A stretch of 64,000 nucleotides of DNA, from the NCBI GenBank assembly GCA_031969655.1, contig DALYJX010000005.1, positions 33,018 through 97,017 on the forward strand, given 5' to 3'. The notes below the pieces were generated by a model. That model was given only the letters and a program-made list of their open reading frames with translations. It was not told where the DNA came from and ran no database searches. Origin of the DNA: Microseira sp003486305. GTDB taxonomy: Bacteria > Cyanobacteriota > Cyanobacteriia > Cyanobacteriales > Aerosakkonemataceae. Of the stretch, positions 1-8,687 are shown one piece after another (the stretch's first letter is position 1; each line of letters opens with the position of its first letter). The position numbers and the translations under genes are program-made.

Positions 1-1621
1 GGACAACTGATTCAAGCACAAGCCCAACTAACCGCCGCACAAGCCAATCTCAACAAACTCCTAGCAGGCAATCGTCCCCAAGAAATTGCCCAGGCACAAG
101 CCCAACTAACCGCCGCACAAGCCAATCTCAACAAACTCCTAGCAGGCAATCGTCCCCAAGAAATTGCCCAGGCACAAGCCCAACTAACCGCCGCACAAGC
201 CAATCTCAACAAACTCCTAGCAGGCAATCGTCCCCAAGAAATTGCCCAGGCACAAGCCCAACTAACCGCCGCACAAGCCAATCTCAACAAACTCCTAGCA
301 GGCAATCGTCCCCAAGAAATTGCCCAGGCACAAGCCCAACTAACCGCCGCACAAGCCAATCTCAACAAACTCCTAGCAGGCAATCGTCCCCAAGAAATTG
401 CCCAGGCACAAGCCCAACTAACCGCCGCACAAGCTTCTTTGCAACAGACCCAAATCAACTTGAATCAAAATCAGCGGCTATATTCCGCCGGTGCGATTTC
501 TCAACGCGACTTGGATACCTCTCGCACTGCCTATGCCACTGCTCGCGCCCAAGTCGATCAACTCCAACAGGCACTCAACCTGCAAAAGTCTGGTACTCGC
601 AGCGAAGAAATTGCCCAAGCTCGCGCCCAAGTTGAACAATTCCAACAAGCGCTCAAATTGGCGCAAGCGGGAACTCGTGCCGAAGAAATTGCCCAAGCTC
701 GCGCCCAAGTTGAACAATTCCAACAAGCGCTCAAANNNNNNNNNNNNNNNNNNNNNNNNNNNNNNNNNNNNNNNNNNNNNNNNNNNNNNNNNNNNNNNNN
801 NNNNNNNNNNNNNNNNNNNNNNNNNNNNNNNNNNNTTGGCGCAAGCCGGAACTCGTGCCGAAGAAATTGCCCAAGCTCGCGCCCAAGTCGAGTCGGCACG
901 AGGCGCGCTGCAAACAATTCAAACTCAAATTAACGACGCGACGATTAAAGCACCCTTTGACGGCGTGGTCACGAAAAAATATGCCGATCCAGGTTCGTTT
1001 GTGACGCCTACCACGGCGGGAAGTAGCTCGGAAGGTGCCGCCTCGAACTCGATTTTGACCCTGGCTTCAATCAATCAAGTCGTGGCTTATCTCGATGAAG
1101 CGAAAATTTCTCGCGTTCAAGTCGGTCAGTCGGTGAAGATTACCGCCGATGCTTTTGGCGATCGCACCTTTTCCGGAACTGTCTCCCAAATTGCAGCACA
1201 AGCAACCACAACCCAAAACGTCACTAGCTTTGAGGTGCGAGTTTCCTTAGAACCAGCCGCCCAACAATTACTCAGATCCGGTATGAGCGTCGAAGCTCAA
1301 TTTCAAGTCGGACAACTCGATAATGCGATTCTCGCTCCTTCCGCCGCGATCGTCCGCCAACAAAACGGCGCCACAGGCGTTTATGTCATGGGTGACGATA
1401 ATAAACCTGCCTTCAAACCGATTCAAATTGGCATTACCGTCGGCGATCGCACTGAGGTTAAATCTGGTCTCACCGGCACCGAACAAGTCTTAATCAGCTT
1501 TCCACCCGGCATGGAACCAAAATCAGACGCGCGCACCCCATTCTCCGGTATCAATCGCAGCGATCGCAACTCATCACGACAAAATTCTGGAAATAATCCT
1601 CCCCCCCCTCCTACACCTTAA
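1..1621 (+). CDS. HlyD/MacA-like periplasmic adaptor (membrane fusion protein), 5' partial, interrupted by a gap
   Basis: Adaptor subunit of a tripartite efflux pump that bridges an inner-membrane ABC permease to an outer-membrane channel. The start lies before the window. Seen: a long alpha-helical hairpin of 26-residue repeats with GNRPQEIAQ or GTRAEEIAQ cores; then the lipoyl/barrel half with the typical IKAPFDGVV motif; a beta-barrel region; and a proline-rich tail ending NNPPPPPTP. The reading frame is frame 1 before the N-run and frame 2 after it, so the 100-N gap is only a size placeholder and not evidence of a frameshift. It is followed 366 bp downstream by a MacB-like permease and its ATPase, so the three genes probably form one pump. 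The substrate is unknown. Confidence 0.85.
16..434 (+). repeat. Perfect 78-bp tandem repeat inside the adaptor gene (5 full copies plus a partial sixth)
   Basis: Units start at 16, 94, 172, 250, 328 and 406 and read as identical at the nucleotide level. Each encodes 26 residues (AQAQLTAAQANL then NKLLAGNRPQEIAQ) in frame. The left boundary is the window edge, so the true copy number is unknown. Perfect identity suggests recent expansion. Confidence 0.95.
580..892 (+). repeat. Second 78-bp repeat array in the adaptor gene, broken by the gap
   Basis: A different 26-residue unit (GTRAEEIAQARAQVEQFQQALK core) occurs as a diverged copy, then a full copy at about 658-735, then N from 736, then another copy from 836. 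The assembly gap therefore sits inside this array and probably hides further copies. Confidence 0.85.
736..835. other. Assembly gap of 100 N
   Basis: Exactly 100 Ns between two copies of the same 78-bp repeat. The conventional length indicates an unknown real size, and the flanking coding frames differ by one, so the real gap is not 100 bp if the gene is intact. Confidence 0.99.
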
Positions 1622-1987
1622 CATTTACTTTCATGCAACAACTTTTTTCTATATTCCCCACGCACAAACGTCATCCAACGTCAACCGTACACAAATTGCC
1701 CCCTTGGTTATTGTTAAGTTGCCAAAATTTCAACAACGCAATTGCAAGCCTTTCAAGCTTCCTGTTTTTAATTCACATACCTCTCCAACATTCTTATTTA
1801 CCACCTTCTGAAAGTACTGTCAACTCGTAGGTCGGTTTTTGATATGTCATGTAATTTTGACAATGTGAAGCACCACAACGATTGGTTGTTTAAATTAAAA
1901 GTTTTATTTGCATATCTAAAACTTATAAATAATAGTTAGGGGTGATTATATCACTAAGTAGCAATTTAGGGAAGAAAGAGGTAGAAG
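1622..1987. other. 366-bp AT-rich intergenic region between adaptor and permease genes
   Basis: No convincing gene: the open frame at 1633-1830 has low-complexity composition and no recognisable domain. A purine-rich ribosome-binding stretch (gaagaaagaggtagaag) precedes the permease ATG at 1988. I see no clear terminator, so an independent promoter for the permease is possible. Confidence 0.5.
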
Positions 1988-3250
1988 ATGAAAAAGTCAA
2001 CTGGAAAATTAACTCAGCAGGTGGCGTTTGGGGAAGTTGTGGGAATTGCCACAGAAGCATTGTGGAGTAATAAACTGCGCACGGGATTGACGATGTTAGG
2101 AGTAATTATTGGCATCGGCTCGGTAATTTCTATTACTTCAATCGGACAAGGAATTCAAAAAAGCGTAGAGCGGCAAATCCAATCTTTGGGAACCGACGTA
2201 TTGCAAATTTCCCCCGGTGCATCGCGCAGCGGCAACATTGTGGGAAGTGCTGGATCGATTAGTACCTTGACTTGGGAAGATGCAAAAGCAATTGCTAAAG
2301 AAGCTCCATCTGCCAAAATTGTTTCCGCCACTTTACAGCGTCAGGCGCAAGTAGTTTATGGCGGCACGAATGCGAATACGACGATTTACGGTACCGACTT
2401 AAACTATCCGGATGCGCGCAACGTTCATCCTCAAATCGGACGCTATTTCACCCAAGAAGAATTGAACGAGTCGGCTCAAGTTGCCGTTCTCGGACCGACG
2501 GTGCAAAGGAAAATATTTGGTAACAACACCGGATTGGATGAGAAAATTCGCATCCGAGGCGAAGTTTACCGAGTCATAGGGATTATGGAACCCAAAGGCA
2601 GTCAAGGGCCGATGGATCGGGATGATGCAATTTTTATTCCCCTGACCAGCATGTCGTCGCGGATTGTGGGAAATAACGCGCTGACTGGAGTTTCAGTGAA
2701 TTCAATTTGGGTCAAAGGAGAGAATCAAGCTGCCTTGAATGCCGCGCGGTTTCAGGTGACAAATTTGTTGCGATTGCGGCATAACATTTACAATCCGGCA
2801 AACGATGATTTCCGCATCACAAACCAAGCGGATTTAATTAACGCATTTTCTAATACGGTGGGATTCCTGACGATTATGGTGGTAGAGATCGCAGGCATTT
2901 CGCTTGTAGTCGGCGGCATCGGCATTGCCAATATTATGTTAGTTTCCGTAGTCGAACGCACTAGGGAAATAGGGATTCGCAAAGCCTTGGGGGCGACGAA
3001 AGCGGCGATTTTGACGCAATTTTTAGTTGAAGCGATCGCTATCTCCACCCTGGGCGGCATCATTGGCGCAGGCACGGGGATTGCGATCGCTTTTGGCGGG
3101 TCTTTAATCTTCAAATTTCCGTTTGTGGTTTCCGGGTTGTCAGTTGTTGTGGGATTTGGATTATCAACCGCAGTCGGACTCGTCGCCGGGGTAATTCCTG
3201 CCCGCAACGCTGCCAACCTCGACCCGATTGCAGCACTGAGGAGCGATTAA
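1988..3250 (+). CDS. MacB-like ABC transporter permease (FtsX/MacB fold)
   Basis: Inner-membrane permease of a mechanotransmission-type exporter. At 420 residues it has the family layout: a cytosolic N-terminal helix, TM1 at about residues 33-55 following NKLRTGLTMLGVIIGIG, a large periplasmic domain of about 230 residues, then three C-terminal helices from about residue 290. The coupling motif VVERTREIGIRKALGAT lies between TM2 and TM3 and the C-terminus ends ALRSD. The ATPase is a separate gene starting 5 bp downstream, as in cyanobacterial MacB-type and DevCA pumps, not fused as in E. coli MacB. A strong purine-rich RBS supports the ATG start. Confidence 0.9.
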   Translation: MKKSTGKLTQQVAFGEVVGIATEALWSNKLRTGLTMLGVIIGIGSVISITSIGQGIQKSVERQIQSLGTDVLQISPGASRSGNIVGSAGSISTLTWEDAKAIAKEAPSAKIVSATLQRQAQVVYGGTNANTTIYGTDLNYPDARNVHPQIGRYFTQEELNESAQVAVLGPTVQRKIFGNNTGLDEKIRIRGEVYRVIGIMEPKGSQGPMDRDDAIFIPLTSMSSRIVGNNALTGVSVNSIWVKGENQAALNAARFQVTNLLRLRHNIYNPANDDFRITNQADLINAFSNTVGFLTIMVVEIAGISLVVGGIGIANIMLVSVVERTREIGIRKALGATKAAILTQFLVEAIAISTLGGIIGAGTGIAIAFGGSLIFKFPFVVSGLSVVVGFGLSTAVGLVAGVIPARNAANLDPIAALRSD

Positions 3251-3255
3251 TAATA

Positions 3256-3963
3256 ATGGCAACGATGATTTGGATCGAAGGCATTACCAAAACCTACCAA
3301 CTGGGAGAAATTACGGTTCCGGTTCTCAAAGGGATTAATTTATCAATTGAAGAAGGCGAATACGTGGCGATTATGGGCGCATCTGGTTCGGGAAAATCCA
3401 CGCTGATGAATATTATCGGCTGTCTCGATCGGGCGACGAGCGGACATTATGTATTTGAAGGCAGCGACCTCACCACATTTAACGATGACGAACTTGCCTA
3501 TGTCCGCAATCAAAGGATTGGATTCGTGTTTCAACAATTTAATTTACTGCCCCGCGCCACTGCCTTGGAAAACGTAATGGTACCGATGGTGTATGCCAAC
3601 GTTCCCAAGTCAGTGCGTTTAGAACGGGCGAAGCAAGCGCTAATGCGAGTTGGTTTGGGGGAAAGGATGAATAACCGTCCGAGTCAATTATCTGGGGGAC
3701 AACAACAACGAGTTGCGATCGCGCGTGCCTTGGTCAATCGTCCGGCGTTAGTATTAGCCGACGAACCGACAGGCGCATTGGATACTCAAACCTCGCAAGA
3801 GGTGATGAATCTGTTCGCCGAATTGAATCAACAAGGGATTGCGATCGTTTTGGTTACTCACGAACCCGACATCGCAGAACAAACAAAACGGATAATTCGG
3901 GTTCAAGATGGGTACGTGGTGAATGCATCTGAACGTTTGACATCGAATCCATCTTTTAAATGA
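3256..3963 (+). CDS. MacB/LolD-type ABC transporter ATPase
   Basis: ATP-hydrolysing subunit that pairs with the preceding permease. The 235-residue protein has Walker A GASGSGKST at residues 41-49, the Q-loop in VFQQFNLLPR, the signature LSGGQQQR at 145-152, Walker B LVLADE at 165-170 and the H-loop THE near residue 200. All catalytic motifs are intact. The gene follows the permease by only 5 bp, indicating co-transcription. The family exports lipids, peptides, siderophores or antibiotics, so the substrate cannot be read from this subunit. Confidence 0.93.
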   Translation: MATMIWIEGITKTYQLGEITVPVLKGINLSIEEGEYVAIMGASGSGKSTLMNIIGCLDRATSGHYVFEGSDLTTFNDDELAYVRNQRIGFVFQQFNLLPRATALENVMVPMVYANVPKSVRLERAKQALMRVGLGERMNNRPSQLSGGQQQRVAIARALVNRPALVLADEPTGALDTQTSQEVMNLFAELNQQGIAIVLVTHEPDIAEQTKRIIRVQDGYVVNASERLTSNPSFK

Positions 3964-4049
3964 ACCGCCAAGACGCGCCTGTTCGCCAAGAAGAAGAGGA
4001 GGAAGAGGACATCGAATCTGAGGGGATGCGATCGCTACCAGAAAAATAG
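3960..4049 (+). CDS. Possible 29-residue acidic micro-ORF overlapping the ATPase stop (ATGA)
   Basis: An ATG overlaps the ATPase stop codon in an ATGA arrangement and opens a frame encoding MNRQDAPVRQ followed by a run of six Glu and an Asp, ending at a TAG at 4047-4049. The four-base overlap is typical of translational coupling, but the frame is short and has no recognisable family. It could equally be a relic of a longer C-terminus. Confidence 0.2.
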   Translation: MNRQDAPVRQEEEEEEDIESEGMRSLPEK

Positions 4050-4073
4050 CGCCATTTTTAGTTCAACAATGCG

Positions 4074-4802
4074 ATGAAAAAACACCATATTAAAAAAATC
4101 TCCCTACTAAACCGTCGAGAGATGCTGGGCTTTATCGGGGGAATTGTTTCTGTATCGCTGCTGGGATGCCTGCGCCGACAGTCCGCATCAGCAAAACAGA
4201 CGGCTTCCTGTGTAGTGAAACCGCAACAAACAGAAGGCCCCTATTTCGTGGATGAGAAACTTAACCGCTCGGATATCCGGTCAGATCCGTCGGATAATTC
4301 ATTAAAACAGGGAGTACCGCTGCGTTTGGCATTTCAAGTTTCTCGCATCGATGGTGAGTCTTGTGCGCCTCTCGAGGGTGCGATCGTCGATATTTGGCAC
4401 TGCGATGCAATGGGTGTCTATTCGGATGTTACGGATCGGAGTTTCAACACTGTCGGGAAAAAGTTCCTGCGCGGCTATCAAGTGACGAATGCGAATGGCA
4501 CCGTCGAGTTCAATACAATCTACCCCGGTTGGTATCCAGGTAGAACGGTTCACATCCACTTCAAGATTCGCACCAATTCTGCCTCCCAACAAAGTTACGA
4601 GTTTACCTCGCAGCTTTACTTCGACGATGCGCTTACCGATCAAATCCACACCCAACGCCCTTACGCCGCCAAAGGACAACGCAACATCAAGAATGACCAA
4701 GATGGTATTTTTCAAGGTGGTGGCGACCAATTGATGCTTCAGGTCGCCAAAGATGCAAAAGGTTATGGGGCTAGATTCGATATCGGACTTCAGATAACTT
4801 GA
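4074..4802 (+). CDS. Exported intradiol ring-cleavage dioxygenase-like protein
   Basis: Related to protocatechuate 3,4-dioxygenase/catechol dioxygenase, which use non-haem Fe(III) to open aromatic diols between the hydroxyls. The 242-residue protein starts with a twin-arginine-like segment (LLNRREMLGF), then a hydrophobic stretch with a lipobox-like LLGC (Cys32), so export and lipid anchoring are likely. The four iron ligands of the family can be placed at Tyr116 (GVYSD), Tyr154 (YPGWYPGR), His160 and His162 (VHIHFKI). It lies 110 bp after the ABC ATPase on the same strand. The signal and metal-site pattern are seen; the substrate is unknown, and many secreted homologues in this family remain uncharacterised. 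Confidence 0.8.
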   Translation: MKKHHIKKISLLNRREMLGFIGGIVSVSLLGCLRRQSASAKQTASCVVKPQQTEGPYFVDEKLNRSDIRSDPSDNSLKQGVPLRLAFQVSRIDGESCAPLEGAIVDIWHCDAMGVYSDVTDRSFNTVGKKFLRGYQVTNANGTVEFNTIYPGWYPGRTVHIHFKIRTNSASQQSYEFTSQLYFDDALTDQIHTQRPYAAKGQRNIKNDQDGIFQGGGDQLMLQVAKDAKGYGARFDIGLQIT

Positions 4803-5153
4803 AATCAATCTCTCTCTTTTCTTCCTCTGCGTTCTGGAGCGTCCTCTGCGGTTTAATCAGATCTAATACCAAATCCGCCTCAACAACCCCTCTTATTCTT
4901 CTTCTTCCTGGCGTTCTACCCAACGGGTGCGCCCCGCTTCGCGTCTATGGCGTCTTAGCGGTTCATTTAAAAGGGGGGTGATGGAAGCGGATTGGATATA
5001 ATATCATGTCCGGTTGTTGCATCGGCATCGCACGGGGGGCGGGTTTAAAAAGATATCTCGCGGTTCCACTTAATTGTTGGTAAAACCCGCCCCTACAACG
5101 CAATTAACTCTAGAAGTCTGATGCTAACGGACATTATATAACTCGATCGGATG
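4803..5153. repeat. Intergenic region with dispersed repeats
   Basis: Contains the cyanobacterial-type repeat cctctgcgttctggagcgtc at about 4825-4845, also found near 17390, and a block at about 4992-5100 (atcatgtccggttg ... ggtaaaacccgcccctac) related to the repeats at 63705-64000. No gene is supported. It lies between converging genes, the dioxygenase on plus and the TgpA-like gene on minus. Confidence 0.7.
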
Positions 5154-7520
5154 TCACTTCAGCGTCGCCGGAAACGATATCCCTCGCTTTTTGCTGGCGA
5201 TCTGCTTTTTCAGCTGCTGCAAGCGTCGCCGCGATCGCTCCAAGTTCGGAGACTCTCCCCCATAACGCCAGCTGACATAAGCTTGGGAAATTTCATCGAT
5301 CGCATCGCCCCATTCTATGTCATGGTGCTGGCGCGAACTTCTCGCGTATTCTAACGGCGTTTGAGCCGGATTTTTCCTATACCCTATAGATGCCAAAATG
5401 TCAAGCATTTGTTGATAAATACTTTCGATTGGGGGTAGCTTTTCTAAGCCGCGTTGGTAGTGCCAGACGCGCCACCTGTCCCAAGCGAGCCAGAAACAGA
5501 AAGCGAGGGCGATCGCAATCGCGATGCCGGTAAACAAACCGATCCAACCTTGAGCAAACAAGGCTAAAAACCAAGCGATCGCGCCAATTAACCAAGCGAT
5601 CGCACCGCCCAACACATTGGTAATAAAATTAGATACTGGGGTTGGTAACCATCCAGCAACCCACTGCCAAAAGCGTTTTAAGACGCTAAAAGTCTGGTCG
5701 TCTTCAACCGAAGGGGGAAACAATGGATGACCGGGAATTGGATCGAAAGCAAACCAACCGTATTTGGGGAAATATACTTCTGTGAGCAAATACGCATCGG
5801 TGTTGCGCACGACATAAAACCCGGTAAACGGATTAAATTCTCCCGGTGCAAAGCCGCCGACTAGCCTTGCTGGAATGCCAATCGAGCGCAGCATAATAGT
5901 TAGAACGGTAGAAAAATGATCCGGATAGCCGCCGGTAATTTTTTCACCGGCGGGACTGTTTTTATAACCGAACAGAAAAGCTTCTACTAAGTCTTCGTTT
6001 TCGGCTAAAAATGGCGGTTGTTTCTGAAGTTTGTAATTAGGATTTTGCTTCAAGTATTGAGCCAGGTAAAGGGCTTTTTCGTAAGCCGAAGTTAGGGGTT
6101 TGCTATCCTTAGCGACTTTATTTTTGTTGGCGAGGATTTCTGAGGTGAGCTGGCGGACTTTGTCTTTAATTTGGGGAGGAACTTGCAAATAGAATTGCTG
6201 GATAGTTTTGGGATAGTTAGTGGAAGCTTTGCCTAAACGAGAGCGATCGCGGAAAGGAACTTCCGAGACAACCGAATAGGTCAGACCTTCGTTCAAGGCG
6301 ACAGGCGATCGCACGCTACCCTCGGCATCGATTCCCACTCTTTCTGTGGGGAAGTAAAGCTCTTTAGCATACGCCATTGCCGGAATGAGATTTGGCAACT
6401 CGGAGACAACTGTGTAAGATTGAATTACTTCCTGGGTGCGATTGATATGGGGAGGTATGGGTAGGTCAAACTTGTAAGACCAAAAAGAACGGTTAAGCGT
6501 AAAAGCTTTTTGATTGCGAGAAACTTCCCAACCCTGTCCGGTGTAGCGATCGAAGCCCAATACGCGCCAAAATCCCTCGACTTGGGAACGCACCCGCATT
6601 ACCACCGCTGGCTGAAGTTGTCCGCGTAGGTTCTGGTTAATTTTGGTATTGAAACCGTAGTAAAAAGTTGGGTCAAGTTCTCCTGGGCCTTGTTCTATAT
6701 TACGTCCGCCGCTACGAGAGCCTTGACGTTGGTTTTGATTTCCTCTACCTCGGTATCCTGGATTTATGACATTGCTGCCATCAAACTGCCCAGTAAATTC
6801 GATGGGGGAACTAATGGGAAACGATCGCAATTGGTAACCAGGTAAGCGGGGGAGAAAAGCAAAAATTGTTAATCCCAAAGCGACGATGATGAGAAAATTA
6901 ACAATTAAGAATTTTAAATTTAAAAAGGGAGAATTCTTGGTTTTGAAGGTTTGATGTTTAAGTTTTAATGGTTTTAGTCCCAGACGGGAACGGTAGTCTA
7001 GTAGCAAAACGGGGAGAGCGATCGCTAAAAACACCAGCAACAAAGGCGCAAAAGCCATTGTCTGACTCACGGTAGCCGCCACCCCCAACAAAATCAACCC
7101 GATAGCGATGGAATAACCCAAATCTTTGCGGCGGGGGAGGTCGAAACTGTGCAGCACTTGCAGGTGAATTAACAGTACAGCTAAAACCAAGCGGGTATCG
7201 TTAAATTCTTCCCTCAGACGCCAGAGGAAATAAGCCAAAGCGGCTAACATTCCCAGGGCGATGCCAAACTTGGTGGGGATATTGCGATCGCGCCGCCGAT
7301 ACCAACTCCAAACCGCACCTAGTATGCTCAACGGCACCGCCCAAACACTGACACTTTGCCCGGTACCAAAGGTTTCCCCGGCGATATCGGTCGCCACAAT
7401 TCCCACGATTACGAGCGCCTGTACCAATACGCGCAATAAAAGCGAGTTTTCTGGTTCTGGCTGCGGCATCGCGGCTATTCGCTGCCGAATTTGGCCTACA
7501 ATCGGGATGGTTTTTGCCAT
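5154..7520 (-). CDS. TgpA-like membrane protein (DUF3488 plus transglutaminase-like domain), catalytic residues replaced
   Basis: A 788-residue protein: several N-terminal transmembrane helices (about residues 25-250, DUF3488-type), a large extracytoplasmic region with a transglutaminase-like core (about 440-610), further membrane helices from about 640 (GAIAWLIGAIAWFLALFAQ), and a C-terminal cytosolic DUF4129-like helical part. In active family members the core has a Cys in GYCEYF and a His in DAHAW. Here these read GYPDHF (Pro533) and DAYLLT (Tyr577), while the Asp in FDPIP is kept. The fold is therefore supported but thiol catalysis is not expected. The ATG start is supported by clean opening of the frame. 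Confidence 0.85.
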   Translation of the reverse strand: MAKTIPIVGQIRQRIAAMPQPEPENSLLLRVLVQALVIVGIVATDIAGETFGTGQSVSVWAVPLSILGAVWSWYRRRDRNIPTKFGIALGMLAALAYFLWRLREEFNDTRLVLAVLLIHLQVLHSFDLPRRKDLGYSIAIGLILLGVAATVSQTMAFAPLLLVFLAIALPVLLLDYRSRLGLKPLKLKHQTFKTKNSPFLNLKFLIVNFLIIVALGLTIFAFLPRLPGYQLRSFPISSPIEFTGQFDGSNVINPGYRGRGNQNQRQGSRSGGRNIEQGPGELDPTFYYGFNTKINQNLRGQLQPAVVMRVRSQVEGFWRVLGFDRYTGQGWEVSRNQKAFTLNRSFWSYKFDLPIPPHINRTQEVIQSYTVVSELPNLIPAMAYAKELYFPTERVGIDAEGSVRSPVALNEGLTYSVVSEVPFRDRSRLGKASTNYPKTIQQFYLQVPPQIKDKVRQLTSEILANKNKVAKDSKPLTSAYEKALYLAQYLKQNPNYKLQKQPPFLAENEDLVEAFLFGYKNSPAGEKITGGYPDHFSTVLTIMLRSIGIPARLVGGFAPGEFNPFTGFYVVRNTDAYLLTEVYFPKYGWFAFDPIPGHPLFPPSVEDDQTFSVLKRFWQWVAGWLPTPVSNFITNVLGGAIAWLIGAIAWFLALFAQGWIGLFTGIAIAIALAFCFWLAWDRWRVWHYQRGLEKLPPIESIYQQMLDILASIGYRKNPAQTPLEYARSSRQHHDIEWGDAIDEISQAYVSWRYGGESPNLERSRRRLQQLKKQIASKKRGISFPATLK

Positions 7521-7523
7521 TTT

Positions 7524-7648
7524 GGTAATGGGTAATTGGTAATGGGTAATTGGTAAGTGGTTTGATCGGATTAGCTATTAACCAATTGTAAAATGGCTTT
7601 CTTTGCGATTACCGATTACCGATTACCGATTACCGATTACCGATTAGC
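7524..7648. repeat. Heptamer short tandem repeats (STRR)
   Basis: Alternating ggtaatg/ggtaatt units at 7524-7560 start three bases from the TgpA-like ATG. Five perfect gattacc units run 7607-7641 and a sixth degenerate one carries the patU3 stop codon. The family is typical of filamentous cyanobacteria. Confidence 0.9.
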
Positions 7649-8687
7649 CAATTGTAGGACAAATGGCGAAAATCAGAGGATTGTCATTCAGGTGGGGACA
7701 GAGAACTTCTAAGGGGTAAGTTTGGTTGAGTTCGAGGTCGGATAATTCGACGCACAGTTGACCTGGATCGGGGCGAGATGCGATCGCGCAAGCTTGACCT
7801 ACCTGTAACTTCAAGCTACCACCGCAGGGAAGCAGACCCTGGACGCGCAAACAAGCAAACAATCGTCTTTCGATTTGATATTCTGCCCTCAGCACCAACT
7901 CGCCCACACCAGTCAGCCATTCTCGCTCTAGGATCGGCTGATGGGGCGACAAGGTTAAAGTCAGAGATGCGATCGTCTGCCGCGCCGCAATTAATAACAG
8001 TACCATTTGCTCGGTAGGAGTTGCGGCTTCGTAACTGCTGGGAAAGTCGGCGGCGATTTGGGATTGTTGCACTACCAAACTGTCACAAGACGCAGATGCC
8101 AGCACGACCGAAGCAAACTGGTGCAGCATCTGAGATTGACCGGGAAATAATCCTTCCACCGCCCGCACTAACTTCATCGGCGAGGCGATGGAAGATTGCA
8201 CGACTGCCTGACAGCACTCTAGGAGTTGGGCGAAAATATCTGGGGGGATGGGAACTGGTAGGCGTAACCTTTGTAGGTGAGTTGTCCAAAATTGGTTGGG
8301 AGACAAAGATTCTGGTTCTGGGTCAGAAATTTCTGTTTCCCAGGGAAACAGGGGTGGATTGTCTTGCAGTTCCTTCTGTAACCGACGCTTTACCAAGGCT
8401 TGAAAACGGTCTTGCAATGTAAAATTATCCTTGCCGCTTTTGGATTGAGGATAAACACCTGATTCACCGGGACTAGCAACTGTGGCGTTCAAAATTTCTG
8501 ACTCCAGTTCGTCGAACTCATCTATTTCCCAGTCTTGTATTTCATCGATCTTGCCAGAAGATAGGGATTGATTTCCCTCACCCGTGACATCCATTGTGGA
8601 ATGGTTGGTCGATGGTGAGGGAGCGTTATCCTTTTGTAATAGCCAGACGAGAAATCGTTCGGGGAAATCTTCTGTATCTCTATTCAT
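7644..8687 (-). CDS. patU3: PatU3-like protein (PatU family, hetZ partner)
   Basis: Annotated from its position directly behind hetZ and its cyanobacterial character. In Anabaena hetZ is followed by patU5 and patU3, which affect heterocyst patterning. The protein of about 347 residues has an acidic, low-complexity N-terminus rich in Glu/Asp (about residues 25-75) and a C-terminal globular part with several Gln-rich helices. No enzymatic motif is visible. The ATG at 8687 lies inside the end of hetZ, and a GTG at 8699 is an in-frame alternative; either overlap indicates translational coupling. The stop codon lies in the heptamer repeat. Family assignment rests on my recognition of the pair, not on an alignment. 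Confidence 0.65.
   Translation of the reverse strand: MNRDTEDFPERFLVWLLQKDNAPSPSTNHSTMDVTGEGNQSLSSGKIDEIQDWEIDEFDELESEILNATVASPGESGVYPQSKSGKDNFTLQDRFQALVKRRLQKELQDNPPLFPWETEISDPEPESLSPNQFWTTHLQRLRLPVPIPPDIFAQLLECCQAVVQSSIASPMKLVRAVEGLFPGQSQMLHQFASVVLASASCDSLVVQQSQIAADFPSSYEAATPTEQMVLLLIAARQTIASLTLTLSPHQPILEREWLTGVGELVLRAEYQIERRLFACLRVQGLLPCGGSLKLQVGQACAIASRPDPGQLCVELSDLELNQTYPLEVLCPHLNDNPLIFAICPTIG

Noticed and set aside
736..835. Frameshift in the adaptor gene
   Set aside because: The frame change coincides with a 100-N placeholder gap, so it reflects unknown gap length.
1633..1830. 65-residue open frame between adaptor and permease
   Set aside because: Low complexity, no family resemblance, no convincing ribosome-binding site.
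1..3963. Calling the first three genes devBCA
   Set aside because: The permease is of the MacB type, with a long periplasmic domain and the LRTGLTMLGVIIGIG start; the true DevC-type protein is at 62541-63695.
4302..4808. 168-residue antisense frame over the dioxygenase
   Set aside because: Mirror frame of a well-supported gene; no independent domain.
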